Shown in pieces: positions 9,961 to 22,447 of a DNA stretch of 64,000 bases. The notes under the pieces were generated by a model that was not told the origin of the DNA, searched no databases, and saw only the letters and a list, made by a program, of their open reading frames with translations. The stretch covers positions 129,001 to 193,000 of the forward strand of contig CM055100.1 in NCBI GenBank assembly GCA_029204225.1. Direction: 5' to 3'. The DNA comes from Diphasiastrum complanatum. Its lineage: Eukaryota > Streptophyta > Lycopodiopsida > Lycopodiales > Lycopodiaceae. How positions within the stretch are numbered: the stretch's first letter is position 1; the number at the start of each line of letters is the position of its first letter. Both the position numbers and the translations under genes were made by a program.

Positions 9961-12900
9961 ATGGCTGATGTGATGGATCTTGCGCCAGAGTCATTGCTGC
10001 GAGAGGATCGGCGCAAAGATAGGTCTGTGGATATGATGAAAGACAGAGGGAGCGAGGGCAAGGATCGACAGACGGAGTCGAAAGAAAGGGTCATGGACGA
10101 TCGGAGGCGCGAGAGGGAGATACGGGAGTCACGGGAACGGCGAGAAGAAAAGGTGGTGCAACGTGAAGAGAGGGACGATCGGCCTCCACGCCGAGAACAT
10201 CACGAGCGAAACAGTCGCCATGAGGAGCGGATGGTTGTTTCAGGGGCGAATGAAAAGAAAGAGAGGGAAAGGGATCATAAAAGACGCAAGAGTCCCAGTC
10301 CTCCCCCTTATCCACACAGAGTTCGTGATCGCCACCCGCTTCCAGTGCGACGATCTCCCCCTTACAAAAGAACACGCAGAGAAGATGAACACGAAGCTGC
10401 ACGCAGAGGAAGCCCACGTGGCGGTGGCGGCCTGGTATCTGCTGGTGATGGCTTGGGAAGGGTAGCGGGCATGCCAGGCGATCAAAGGTACATTTCACAG
10501 AATATATAGTATTCCGCAATTCACAGTTTCATTGGTATGCTTGATAGCACATTTGTTCTGCAGGTATTTATCGCAAGACTTTAGCATATCGATTTTTTTG
10601 ATACATATTACAATGTAAAGCAATTTGTTTTTCTGTGTTGGAATTTTGCATGATAGACTGGCAGAAGCAAACGCTAGTTTTCGGTTGTATACCTAGATTG
10701 TGATTTTTGCAGGTTTGGACTTGATATTTGAAGATGTTGGATCTATCATCTCATGAAGGCTCAAGAACCCTTTTCGAGGCCTGTTTATATAGAATTTCTG
10801 ATCATTGAGTGACTGCAGTGCAGAGTTGGTGCTTTGCTCTAGGTTTTAGGTTCGAATCTAGATACGTTTTCATTCGTTCCTGGCGGAGTGGCTCCTCACC
10901 TTCCCTGAGAGATATTTTAATGGCATGATTTGCCAAAAGTAGGGAGTGATGAGTTTTGAATATCTCTTTTGAGTAGTTTCTGCCAAGTCTTTATATTAAA
11001 GGCGGATAAGATCGTGGTGCCTGAGGCCACAGTCACTAGCGATGGTGATGAGATTGCAAATTTCAAGATCTGGACGGTGATGGTTCTGCACTGGAGCTTA
11101 ACTAAGAGCGCCTTGTATGTGAATATAGTCTTTTATCATTGTAATTAGCTATTATGCACTATAATTTGATGAAAATGCTTCACTTTTTCGAATTTGGTGC
11201 TCTTTGTGTCAATTTACCTTTTCATCAAGATTCCCTTTCTACTTAATTTTTGAGCATCACTGTCTAGAAGGTTTTCAAACTTAGTGAATAATGTGAACCT
11301 TCAAGCAGATCATTTTTAAAAGATCTGCTTTAAGCTTATTTGCGTAATTTATTCAGGTATGGATACGAGGGAATGGGCCCTTATGACAGACCGGGGCTTT
11401 TAGGTGGTAGAAACTCAGCTTCTGCCTACATGGGAGAGGATAGAGCCCACAATCGATATGCTAATTATCGCTCAGGTCCTAGTGGTTTTCATGGTGGACC
11501 TCCTGGTAAGTTATCTACCTTATTGAGCTTATGCAACCTTAAAGTAGGATTTTGAAAATCCTAATACTTTTTCTTTCATAAAATATCATCTATTTCTAGA
11601 CACTGTTTTTTGAAGTGATTGTCACTTAGTTTTGTGTAATGGTCTTGTAGTACATAGTTTTTGGGTACATCTACTTTGATATACTTGATAATCAAAAGGA
11701 TTGGGATGCTGTGCAGTGAAACTATTTTCCTTATGACTAATTTGTTAGTCCTGAAATTTTTCATGAAATGATTTATGTATCTTAACACTAAGGTCCATTT
11801 ATATATTGAAAACCTTACATTCTTTTAATTAGCCATTTGCCTTATGTAGCAGCATCGCTTACGTTATGTTTCATGTTAGAGAATCATTGTGCTTTACTTT
11901 CTATAGCCACCCTTCTGTCATGCCACAACCATCTAGTAGGCATCAAAATTGTTTTTTTGTCTCTAAATTGTTCATGTAAGGAAGCCCAATGTTATCCCTG
12001 ATTTTCCGCTAATTTTAAAAAAATTACAAAAATAAGAGTGGTTTTTTTTCCTCTTAAGGTTACATTAAAGAATGGATTGCTTTCAAAATGCCGTTCTGTT
12101 TCAGAATGAGCTTCTATGGCAGAGAGTATGGTGTCTTTCCTAAACCAGTAAGTTTGGTTACTGATGTCTAGATTACACTCATGTGTATCTCTGGCGTCTT
12201 CATCTGATCATCATTTGAACCTCACATTTTGTGGATTTGACAAATGGATCATATTTATTGCCATTTTTGTCCATCTTAGTGGTGAAAGACATCCTAATCC
12301 AACTTTCTATGTTTCAGCTGGAAGTTATGAGTATGATGTGTTTTACATTATGTTAAAGGTTTGACGTACATTAGGTTATTCGAGAATATTGTCGTTATTA
12401 TCTGGAATTTGAAGCATAGATGCACTACGATTCTGAATTGCGGTCAGAATCGCGATTCGGAAAAAAACCAGAATCGTTTTGTTTTTTGAATTTTTTTTTT
12501 GGGCAATATGGGTTTAGATGAAAGCTTTGATTAAGGAAGGATAGACATGATATGAGGGAGCAGCTGCACAATAGGTACTCGAGATGTGTTGGCTTGGCAT
12601 GTAGTCGTATAAGAGGTAGGTATCAAGGGCATCGGATGAGGCATTTGAATCAATTGGTGCTTGAAGTGGTGGGAGTGCTCAGGGATCGTTCAGAATAGGT
12701 AAGACATGTCCTTGGTGGCATGGGACCTGGGTAGCCATGGCTTTTGCTTGGTGGATTGATTGGCGATGCTAGGGCTATCATGCGTTCTATGTTCTATGGT
12801 TGGGTGGTTAGTTAAATCTCTAGTACCTTATGGTGTGTGAATAAAAACATGTACAACCGTTAAGGGCACAACAAGGGTATGGACTTGTGTTACTAGATTG

Positions 12901-15900
12901 AATGTGGAATTTGATTATTTGCTTTGAGAATGATGATTAAACCAGCAAGGCCGTGCTTAATTTGTGAATTTGAACCTGGAGAAGGAAGTATCACGATGGT
13001 CTATTGCGTAGAAATCCAAAAAATAAGGCCACTTTGACTTGGAAGGAATTCAAAGTGGGAAACTTGTGAAGACCTTTTACCAAGGGAAATAAGAAAAATA
13101 TCTAGGTAGAATGGACACCTTGATTTGATCGAAAGGAGAATCTCATAATGATCATGTGGATCGAATATTGCGCACTTGTGAAGACCTAAACTTCCAAGCA
13201 TAATGAGTATGCTGAGCCAAAAAGAAAGCTCTACTTATGTTTGTGTTTTTCAATTCTAAATGAAATTAATGTTTGCAATCCCAAGGTAATAGGGTTTACT
13301 ATTGCTACAGCCAAAATATAAACATTTACAAGAAAATCATTTTGGCCATATAATAAGTTTAGAGGACAAAAGAGGAGAAAATTTGAGAACACAAGAAGTC
13401 AGGACGAAGCTGCAAAAGGAAAGGAAGCTATTAGAAGAAATTATGGAAAGTTGAGAGAAATGTCACATCTTTAACAACTGTCCTTTAAAAGGTCGACAAG
13501 AAGCATTCAATGACTATAAAAAGGGAAATGTAATGGAGCTGCAAACCCAAATTTTCTGAAGTTTTGCTTGTTGATGCCAGAGAAGCAAGCTCTTTTTTTC
13601 TCTGATAGAGGCCTTTCCACAGCTGCATTTCCTTTAACTAGGCACAAGGCCTAGGGGTTACTGCTACTTACCAACAGTCCAATATTGAGGCATAACATAA
13701 AAACATATCTAATTCTAGGCAAGTTGAAGATTTATATTCAAGCATTAGCTTAGAACTTTTAGTCGATCAGACTGGTGGAATAACTATTGTACTAGGAGCA
13801 CACTAGACGCGTAAGCGAATGGGATAGTTAATTATGCTGGCACAATTTCATTTTCCATGTTTAACCACATGAAACTACTCCCATGTGAGTTAAGCACATT
13901 CATCTAGGCACAGCTATTAAAGAGTGTCAGTGCATAGTTGATGTTTTGTTTAGAAAAAGAATCAGGAGGCAAGTACTGAAGACAAGAAAAGTCTGAATTG
14001 CTTTGCCAGAAAACTGCCATCATATGTTACTTTCTTACTGGTCTCCCGACTTTTCAAAGGGAATTTCTCTGCGACTTTCCTAAAAAAATAGGTTTGTCTT
14101 GAATTGTGTATTATTTTATGTCAATTGCTAGTTGTGTCATTTTGAGACTGTAACGAGAGATAGCCTCTACCAGAGTGGAAATTTCTTGCAAAATTATGTC
14201 AGCTGGAAAATAAATGCGAAACAGATCACAGAGTATAAGGACATTGATGATAATGCCCTTGAAGCCTAGCATCAGTCCAAAAATTACAGAAATGAAATCA
14301 GAATCAAATAGTGTTGTTGTTGGCTTATAAACTTTGGTTAAAGAGTGTATTCGAGGAAACTAAGAATGTAACTTTGAAATGCAAATAGAAGCTGTGTGCG
14401 ATGAACTGTTTTTTTGTGATCTCTTCGGAATTATGTTGTTGTTTCAAGAATTTTAGTCTGGTCATTGATTTCTGACTTTTTTGTAGATTGGCCTGGCCCT
14501 GGGCGCACCGGCTTTAGTGACGGGCCTCCTGTTTCAAATAATGTCAGTGGTGTTTCTGGTCGCAGGTACGCCTAAAGTGAATCCTGCAGGGGCCTTAAAG
14601 TTCATGCTCTTGATGGGTTTGGATTATCGCTTAGCTCGTTTGCCAGGAGTTTCTTCAACTTCTGGAGCTAGTCTTATCTTAACATTAGACCTATAAATAA
14701 ACATGTCAATGTGAAAGCAGCACGTAGTTAGTTGTGGCTTTGGTTTAACAAAGTAATGTTTGCAAGAGTGGTGTATAAAGCGATGGTGTTATACATAATC
14801 TACTCTTATCTTGTACTAGTCTAGAAATCTGTCGTAACTTACAAAGTTGTCAAGTCACAAGAAGAATGTTTTGATGCAGAACAACTTTGATTGTCTTTTA
14901 CAGGGAGGGCTTGATGACCTACAAACAGTTTATTGCAGAGCTTGAAGATGATATTCTTCCTGCAGAAGCTGAACGCAGGTATCGCTAAGATGTTGTGTCT
15001 TAAACTAGATTAGCTTTTGTTGAGCTTATAACCAAGTAGTTTGGACTTCTGAGATCATTTGACTGTCTACTGTATAGGTACGAGGAATACAAAACTGAGT
15101 TTATTTCTACACAGAAACGAGCTTTTTTTGAGCAGCACAAGGATGATGACTGGTAAGACCATATGCTAATGGAATGTAAATTTCCAGTCAATGAAGCTGC
15201 TACATCTGAATATACTGAAATCTATTTTTGGCATGTTGCACCATCTGTTGTGATTTATACTCAATATAGATGTTTTTATGCAAAATGTCAGGTTACGAGA
15301 GAAATACGACCCATCGCAACTGGAAGCAGTTCTTGCAAGGTTGTTCATGAACTATTGTTGAAGTAAATAGTTGTATTTCAAATTTTGGCTCTGCACATAT
15401 GTTCCACCTAATACCCCATGAAATAAAGATTTATTCTTGTTTAGTTCAATGTTGTTTCATAATATCTGGGTCTTCTGTGCTGGTTTTGTTATGAAATTTG
15501 GCAAGCAAACATTTTTGGTTGCCATTCTTCACTCTGTTCATAGTTTGTTGAGGTCACTACTGTTTAGGTAACTAGTTTTAAGTCTTTTTAATATACTTGG
15601 TATGCCACAGGCATGTTGATTCTTCATTTCCGGAAGGAACTTACAGCTGTACTTCTATGTGAATGTAAAATTCTAATGGAGCTTATAAGTTTATTCCCTG
15701 AGCAGGAGAATTGAGAACGCAAAAGCTGCATCAAAAGACTTTTTGGCGGAACTTCAAGCTGGCATACTTGATATGTAAGACATAAGCAACCTTGCATGCA
15801 TGGAATGCCTGTCTAGACCATTGTATTTGATATGAGCTGTTAATTGCAACAGAAAACACGACCTTGATCAATCTGTAAAGTCTGACACATATTTGACAGA

Positions 15901-18242
15901 AACAAGACCTTGATTGAGGTCTGAAAAGCCAAACAAATTGAGACAAAAGATCTTGATCGATTGTAGCTCCTTCCATTTTAAGGACATGCATGTCAATGTG
16001 ATGTTATATGACATTTTTTTCTTTTTCTATAGGGGTCCAAATGCCAGTGGCCGTGGAAAGGCTGGGGCTAATAATGACACAGGGATGTCGGATGAAGATG
16101 CAGATGTTTCTGGTAAAAGAAGGAAGTCTGTAAAAAACTCAGCAAGGGACAAAGAGTTTGATGCTGCACCCAAGGCACCTGCAATTACTTGTGAACCAAA
16201 AAGAATCTCGAAAGATATTGAACAGGTGCAGGCCCTTATCAGAAAACTGGACCTTGAAAAAGGGATTGGACCGAATATTCTAACTTCCTCAGAACAACAG
16301 AAACTTGATGCAGACAGGTCTGTCAGTGGGAGTTCGCTTGGACCTATTGTGATTGTGAGGGGTGCAAATCAAGTCAAAGGTTTGGAGGGGTTAGAACTTT
16401 TGGATGTTATGCTTTCCTATCTATGGCGTGTGCATGGCTTAGATTACTATGGAATGATTGAGTTGAAAGAGTCTCCAAAGGGTCTGCGGCATGTAAGAAC
16501 AGAGGGCAAAACTAGTGAAGAAATGACAACGGCTGCGGCGGCAGAATGGGAGAAAAAGCTAGATTCAACTTGGCAAAGTAGGTTGCAAAGCCAAGATCCT
16601 GTTGAGGCTATGCTGGGCAGAGAGAAGCTAGAAGCCGCTGCGGCTGAAGCTTTAGACCCACTGGTACGTAAGATAAAAGATGACAAATATGGTTGGAAAT
16701 ATGGCTGTGGAGCCAAGGCGTGTTCAAAGTTGTTTCATGGCCCAGAGTATGTGCACAAGCATTTAAAGTTAAAGCATCCAGAAATTGTGAATGAAGTCAT
16801 TTTGAAGACTCGGGAGGAGCTTTATTTTCAAAACTATATGCAGTGAGTGGTCGTGCTCTACGTATCACTAATCTTCTTTATTTTTGGTGTTTCTTCTAAA
16901 TGCTGCCCTCTGTCTGCCTCTTATTGCTCTTGCTTCTGTCATCTCCATCACCCCCTCCTTGATCCTACCTATATTGTGTTCTTTTCTCTCCATCTTTGCT
17001 GTTCACTCCCCTCTGATGTGTGCTACTCTATCTGCCTCTTGTCATCCCTTCCTTGATCCTGCTCTGTCATTTATGATGATGTGATTTTACTGCAGTGATC
17101 CAAATTCCCCAGGAGCTGGAGTTATGGCTGCTTCAGACGTGGTTCAGGTACACCGTACATTATTCTATAGCTAAACTCTAGCCATTCTTATAATCTTTGA
17201 ATATTTGTTGCAGTTTGATTATGAGTTTCTACTTTGGTGCAGAAAGATAGAGGACGGAAGAGGAGAGGCCTTCCAGGAAGTTCAGCTGGTGGTCCAGGAA
17301 GTTCAGCTGACCGTCCTATGCCAGACAGAGGTTTTGCAGATCTTGGTCCCAGTGGTATGGGCCGGGGACCCCTGCATGATGGAGATCGGCTAGAACGAGG
17401 CCTGGTTCGTCATGAGCGGCTCGAAAAAATGAGTCGAGATGAGGAGATGTTTGATCGAGTTGACCGATCTCCTGGAAGAGACAAAGGTCCCCCATCCAGT
17501 GGACCTGGGCCCTCCTATGGAGGAGTCTCTGGCCCTCCAGAAGGGGGGCCTATGGAACCACCAATGTTTGATCCATTTAGTGGACCTGCAATGAGAGGGC
17601 CTCCGTTTGTTTCAGATCTTCCACCACCACCTGTCCTCATGCCTGTTCCTGGTGCTGGGTAAGCATCTTTTATTTGTTTTGTTAAAGCATTTCCTTCTAA
17701 ATTGGAGCAGAGCTTTACAATTGAGCTATTTTGTGCATTGCAGACCGTTGGGTCCCTTCGTTCCAGCGCCTCCAGAAGTTGCTATGCGAATGTGGAGAGA
17801 GCAAGGTGGCCCTCCACCCTTTCATCCAGGGGCATTTGATGGGGGATTTGATGGTGAGAGCAATGGAGGATCTCGTGGTAGGAGAGGACGCTCTTCTGGG
17901 CATGGCATTGGGCCAGGAATGATTGATGGCCCGCCAATGATGATGCCTGTCCCTCCAGCTCTGCGACACGACCCCCGTCATGTTAGAAGGTTCAAATTTC
18001 CTTTCGTTCCTGCTTCTGTTGCATCAATTTGGTTGTTATCATACTCATTTTGGTTCTTGCATAAATTGCTGCATAGACCCTAATCCCTGAATCTCCGGAT
18101 GTGTTTAACGGCGTAACTTCTGAGTATTCTTTTATTGCTGTGGGTGCACTGAACTTGTTTTTATTTTTGAACTTCTTGCAGCTATCATGATCTTGATGCA
18201 CCTGAAGATGAGGTTACAGTTATTGACTATAGGAGCCTTTAG
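9961..18242 (+). CDS. SE: SERRATE (ARS2-type zinc-finger RNA-processing protein), 12 exons
   Basis: Exons: 9961-10487, 11357-11505, 14487-14565, 14904-14978, 15078-15152, 15292-15339, 15706-15774, 16033-16842, 17096-17147, 17243-17658, 17744-17989, 18182-18242. All introns are GT-AG and the joined frame is open for 868 residues, longer than Arabidopsis SE (720). Residues 1-175 are an Arg/Glu/Asp-rich disordered region with RSPPYKRTRRE. Residues about 252-345 are the SERRATE/Ars2 N-terminal helical domain (GLMTYKQFIAELEDDILP, then KRAFFEQHKDDDW). Exon 8 carries the core, with YLWRVHGLDYYG and the C2H2 finger in YGCGAKAC...HKHLKLKH (Cys566, Cys571, His584, His589). The tail has PPPPVLMPVPGAG and ends DEVTVIDYRSL, as in SE. 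The family works in the nucleus with DCL1 and HYL1 in pri-miRNA processing and in cap-binding-complex-linked RNA metabolism. The start ATG at 9961 gives MADV, as in Arabidopsis. No defect is seen. Confidence 0.96.
10812..10920 (+). mobile_element. Possible tRNA-derived SINE in SE intron 1
   Basis: GGTTCGAATC (10849-10858) is a good B-box. A weaker A-box-like TGCAGAGTTGG lies near 10819. This pattern inside intron 1 suggests a short tRNA-derived insertion, but its ends are not visible. Confidence 0.35.
11506..14486 (+). other. SE intron 2, long, no gene recognised
   Basis: A 2981-bp GT-AG intron, by far the largest in the gene. It includes AT-rich stretches and a change of texture near 12420-12560 (GAATCGCGATTCGG, then a long T run) that could mark an old insertion. 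I recognise no transposon protein in it. Confidence 0.7.
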
Positions 18243-19351
18243 ACTTTATACAGACGGCCTGAAGCTTCAAATTTGTTAGTATTTTTGAAGTTCATAAGGT
18301 TTTGGGGTCACTTTTGTCAAGCATTGGCAGTTAGCACAGGGGATCAGCTTTGCTAGATCTGTGAAGTGCTACATTATTCGTGAGTTTTTGTAGATGTATA
18401 ATGGAGACATTTTCATCTTCAGGGTCATATCTCATATTTGAGATGAGTTTGTCAAAATAACAATACAGGCAGTGAAAAGGGCAAAACTATCTCAAGTATT
18501 TTTGATTGCAAAGCAGTTCAGATTTTCTTGCAGTTGCATCTCTGCTTGGCTGTATGATTTGTTTCCTGATCTAAGTAGAGGTAGGTTCTGGTCGGTCTGG
18601 TTCTGTGCAAGGTCGTTTTATCTGCTAGGAGGTGAAGCCAAAGGATGTTTCTGCTGTGAGAGATAGATTTACTTACTGAGGAATGGTCTTTTAAGTGACC
18701 TTTGCACCTGGTAAAATAGCTGAAAATCATTGGAAGGCCGTTGAACCAGTTGCAAAGGTCACTAAAAAGACGTTTCCTAAGCATAGCAAGGGAGATTCCT
18801 TCTTATGGCTGATTTTTTATGAGTTCCACTTACGCATCTCCATGAGACATTCTCTCCTCTAATTTCTTTACGACCCTTTTTAGGAGCATAATGTCGTCGT
18901 GAAAATTTGTTTATTGACTGTGAATTCATAATATGCCAAGAGAAATGTGTGGCACTCTTCAAATTTCATGATCTGCTTTTTATGCATTTTGGTGAATGGT
19001 GCTGAACTCAGAATGAGCAACATCTCGTCACGCGTTCCGATGAACTTGTGGCGTGGAGACTTTTGCAATATTTAATGCTCCTCAAGAACTAGACGTGAAC
19101 TCCCAAGTAAATCCTTTCTTAGTTCGTATCACTATATTACCTATCAATGCAATGTATTTTAAAAGCCTATAGTTGATTGCATTTGTAGTGCATGTATGAG
19201 ATGAGAATCATCTTAGTGTTATGGTCGAAAAGCTTGGTGATATATTGAGCTTGGATTTCAATGTGCTGCATACGTGCATTTTATATCCAATGGGATTGGC
19301 TCTGTTGGTTACCTTGACGGTAAAGTTACATGCATACACTCATACTAAAGG
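18243..19351 (+). other. SE 3' UTR and downstream spacer, no gene seen
   Basis: The SE stop is at 18240-18242. The next few hundred bases are presumably its 3' UTR, but no canonical AATAAA signal is obvious. No other coding pattern is present before the copia LTR that begins at 19352. Confidence 0.5.
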
Positions 19352-19898
19352 TGTTTCACACATGGCAAAGGTACTTCATGAAAAAACTAAGGCAAATTAA
19401 GCTCCTCTCCTCGGCTAAAGAGAAAATAGATCAATTTGCTCTCAGGTAGAGAGAGAAGAAAATACACACAAAACTTGATTGCTCTCAAATTGACTCTCTA
19501 TGATGCTAAAGAAAGTACATATAAAACTCGTGAAGATTCATGTTTCAATTCTATTGGACCCCTCAATCATAGCTTCTCTAATCCTATCTAATCATAGTCC
19601 AACATCCCTCACTTTTGATTGGACCCTTACAACATATCTCTCTTCTGATTGGACACTTTGACTTTCGCCACCACATAGGGTGCATCGCTCATCAAACTTA
19701 AAATTGACATGTGTAAGCAACCTAACTAGCTCAAGTTTGTCATCCTTGACTTTTGGCCTAATCAACTAGAAACACTTGTACTAGACTTTTTATCAATAAA
19801 TGCCAAATTGGCCCTATCTACTTGACACTTAGGAGCTTGACAAACAAACTTTGTCAACCCCATAAAGCTAAGATACATAACTTTTTATAATTTTCACA
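19352..19898 (-). repeat. 3' LTR of a minus-strand copia element
   Basis: Bounded by TGTTTCACACATGG on the left and TTTTCACA on the right, so on the minus strand it opens TGTGAAAATTATAAAAAG and ends in CA. The opening resembles the 3' LTR at 56559 (TGTGAAACTTATAAAAAG). It lies just downstream of a copia RNase H C-terminus on the minus strand, as expected for a 3' LTR. Confidence 0.7.
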
Positions 19899-20187
19899 CG
19901 TAAAAAGATATCTGATTTAAAAAAGCATGTATCTTGGAATCATTCCAAGAATGGATCTATGTTTAATTAAGGAAGTCTTGAGTAGAGGCTTGGTGAGTAG
20001 ATCACCAATACAAGATGATGAATCAATATGCTCCAAATGGATCTCTTCTCCAATAAGCTTTTCTTTCACAAAGTGGTGTGCCATTTCTATGTGCTTATTC
20101 CTCGCATGGAATATTGGATTTTTGGCAAGGGCTTGGGCCAAGATATTATCACAATATGGTAGCTCCTCTTTGATGCACTTTAGTTCT
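19899..20187 (-). pseudogene. Copia pol C-terminus (RNase H end)
   Basis: The minus-strand frame 20141-19917 reads AQALAKNPIFHARNKHIEMAHHF-type sequence, then DLLTKPLLK and a terminal RYMLF. The homologous C-terminus in the same family is at 31645-31956 and 56300-56535. Upstream homology (ELKCIKEELPYCDN) continues to about 20187 and stops abruptly against a + strand gypsy fragment, so the rest of the element is missing. Confidence 0.85.
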
Positions 20188-22447
20188 ATTTGTATGAATG
20201 GGTTCGAAGGCAGTCAACCCGTGAGTGTTTTTTTTTATGACGATTTTATGCATAATTTTATTAATGCTAAGTTGGTGGAGAAGTTGCAATTGGCAACCGC
20301 ACCAAGTGACCACAAGTACGTGGTCAAAATGGCAGTTAGTGGGGAGCAACAAATCTAGGACCAGTTTGTTCCTCACGTGTCTTGAAGATTCAAAGTTATG
20401 TAGATAGTTATCTTTTCACATAATGAATCTCAGTAAGGTAGATTTAATCCTAGGTAAAGAGTGGTTTTATGTTAGGAATGAGTCGTGAAATAAAGATTAT
20501 GTTAGTCATAGTTTATCTTTTTTGCATAATGGCTCTATGGTTTGTTTTAAAGGTGATGAGTCTGATCTACTTTTTGTAACTGCTCAAGAAGCTAATCAAT
20601 GTATTTTGGATTTTGAGTATCATTTGTATTTATGTTATTTGAAAGATGAATGTTACGTGGATGCTTTTGTTTCTCAAAATTTTAATGTTGATCTATCGTT
20701 TTTCCCTAAAACATTGTCTTTTTTTTGTGTTAATTTAGAATCTACGCCTGAGGGCAAAATCTTTAAAAAACTTAGAGAAAAATATAATGATATATTCCCT
20801 GAGCAGTTGCCAGAGAGTCTCTTCCCCTCTCGAGGACTAGACCATCACATAGATCTCCTTCTCGAAAGCTCTTTTGTATCGCTTTTTCCTTACAGGATGA
20901 GCCCTAAGAAAGAAGATGAGGTTGCTAAGCAACTTGAGTTATTACGTAAAGGACACATTAGACCCAGTAAGTGCCCTTGGGGAGCTCCTATCTTGTTAAC
21001 CGGCAAGAAAGACGGTGATATTCTTCTTTGTGTTGATTACAATAAGCTTAATAAAATGACAATCAAGAACCGTTATCTCTCACCTCGGATGGATGACTTA
21101 ATGGACCGACTGAATGGTGCTAAGTATTTCACCAAATTGGATCTTATGTATGGGTACCATCAAATTCGTATTCATGAGGGGGATGTTTTCAAAACTGGTT
21201 TTTGTTCTAGGTATGGCCATTATGAATTTTTGGTTTTACCCTTGGTCTAACTAATGCTCCAACAACCTTCCAATGATGAACGATATTCTTCGTCCATATC
21301 TAGGGAAGTTTCTCGTGGTATTTTTAGATGACATTTTGATTTATAATAAGACTCTTGAGGAGCATGAGGTACATTTACGTACGGTCTTAGATAGGTAGAC
21401 AAAGCTTTATGCGAAGGAGTCTAAGTGCGAGTTTTTCCAAACAAGACTCAAGTACCTAGACATATCGTTTCCGATCGAGGTCTTGAGATCGATTATGATA
21501 AGGTCCAAAAAGTTTGTGATTGGCCTATTCTGAAAACCATAAGGGAAGTGAAATCTATTTTAGGCTTCACAAGTTTTTTCCATATATTCATTAAAGACTA
21601 TGCCTTAATTGCATTGCCTCTAACGAATCTTTTTAAGGGAGTGAAAAAAGCCAAAAGAAAACCAAAAAAGGGTAATAAGAAGAAAGCTAGAAGGCGTTCA
21701 AAAATCAGTCCACTTTTTACTTGGACCGATGAACTTAATCAAAGCTTTGAGGCTTTGAAGAGGTTAGTGTCTACCGCCCCTATTTTACACTTAGTGAACT
21801 CTAGCAAACCTTTCCTGGTGAAAGCAAATGCTAGTGACTTTGCGGTGGGGGCAGTCCTTTACCAAGATGATAGACTTGTGGCTTTCGAAAGCAAGAAGTT
21901 GGACCCAACTCAAAATAGGTATTCTACTTATGAGAAGGAACTTTTTGCTGTCATACATGCATTAAAGATCTGGAGACATTATTTGTACAGATCTAAATTC
22001 ATGGTTATGACGAATCACAAGTCTCTTAAGTATATCTATGATGTCTCGAACCTCAGGGGTTGTAAGGCCCGTTGGTCGGTAGTCATCCAGGAGTTTGAAT
22101 TCGACATTAAGTACCATCGAGGTATGTCGAATTTTGTCACTGATGCTTTGAGCCAGATTGGAGAGGTTAATCAGTTATGCTTTGCTGAGTTCCAATCCGA
22201 GTTGTATCTTTCTCTGTGAGATCTTTGTCAGAACGATGAGTTTTTCGATCATATTTGGCAAGATGTCCTAGCAAAAAGCTCTATTGTGAGAAATAATCTT
22301 GGAAAGTAGGATTTCGAGAAATCTCGCGAAGAGAAGATACTTGATGATTATTTCATTAGGAATGGTTTATTTTTCCATAGAGGAAAAGTTTGTGTGCCAG
22401 ATATCGCGGATATTAGAAGTGTTATCCATAAACAAGACATAAGGCTC
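20188..22447 (+). pseudogene. Ty3/gypsy protease-RT-RNase H fragment
   Basis: A decayed protease-like start (HNFINAKLVEKLQL) is followed by an open frame 20522-21250 with the RT entry region ([38 protein letters not shown]). A frameshift and a stop follow, and the catalytic box reads VFLDDILIY near 21318-21344. The frame 21425-22219 holds the RT end and RNase H (YEKELFAVIHALKIWRHYL, YHRGMSNFVTDALS). In RNase H two usual Asp positions read Asn (KANASDFAVG and TNHKSLKYI), which would abolish activity. A start of the integrase zinc region may follow before the fragment ends against a copia at about 22447. No LTR of its own was found. Confidence 0.88.

Noticed and set aside
10091-10519. Minus-strand and alternative-frame ORFs over SE exon 1
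   Set aside because: They are shadows of the Arg/Glu-rich SE coding sequence, which matches the SE family in the + frame starting at 9961.
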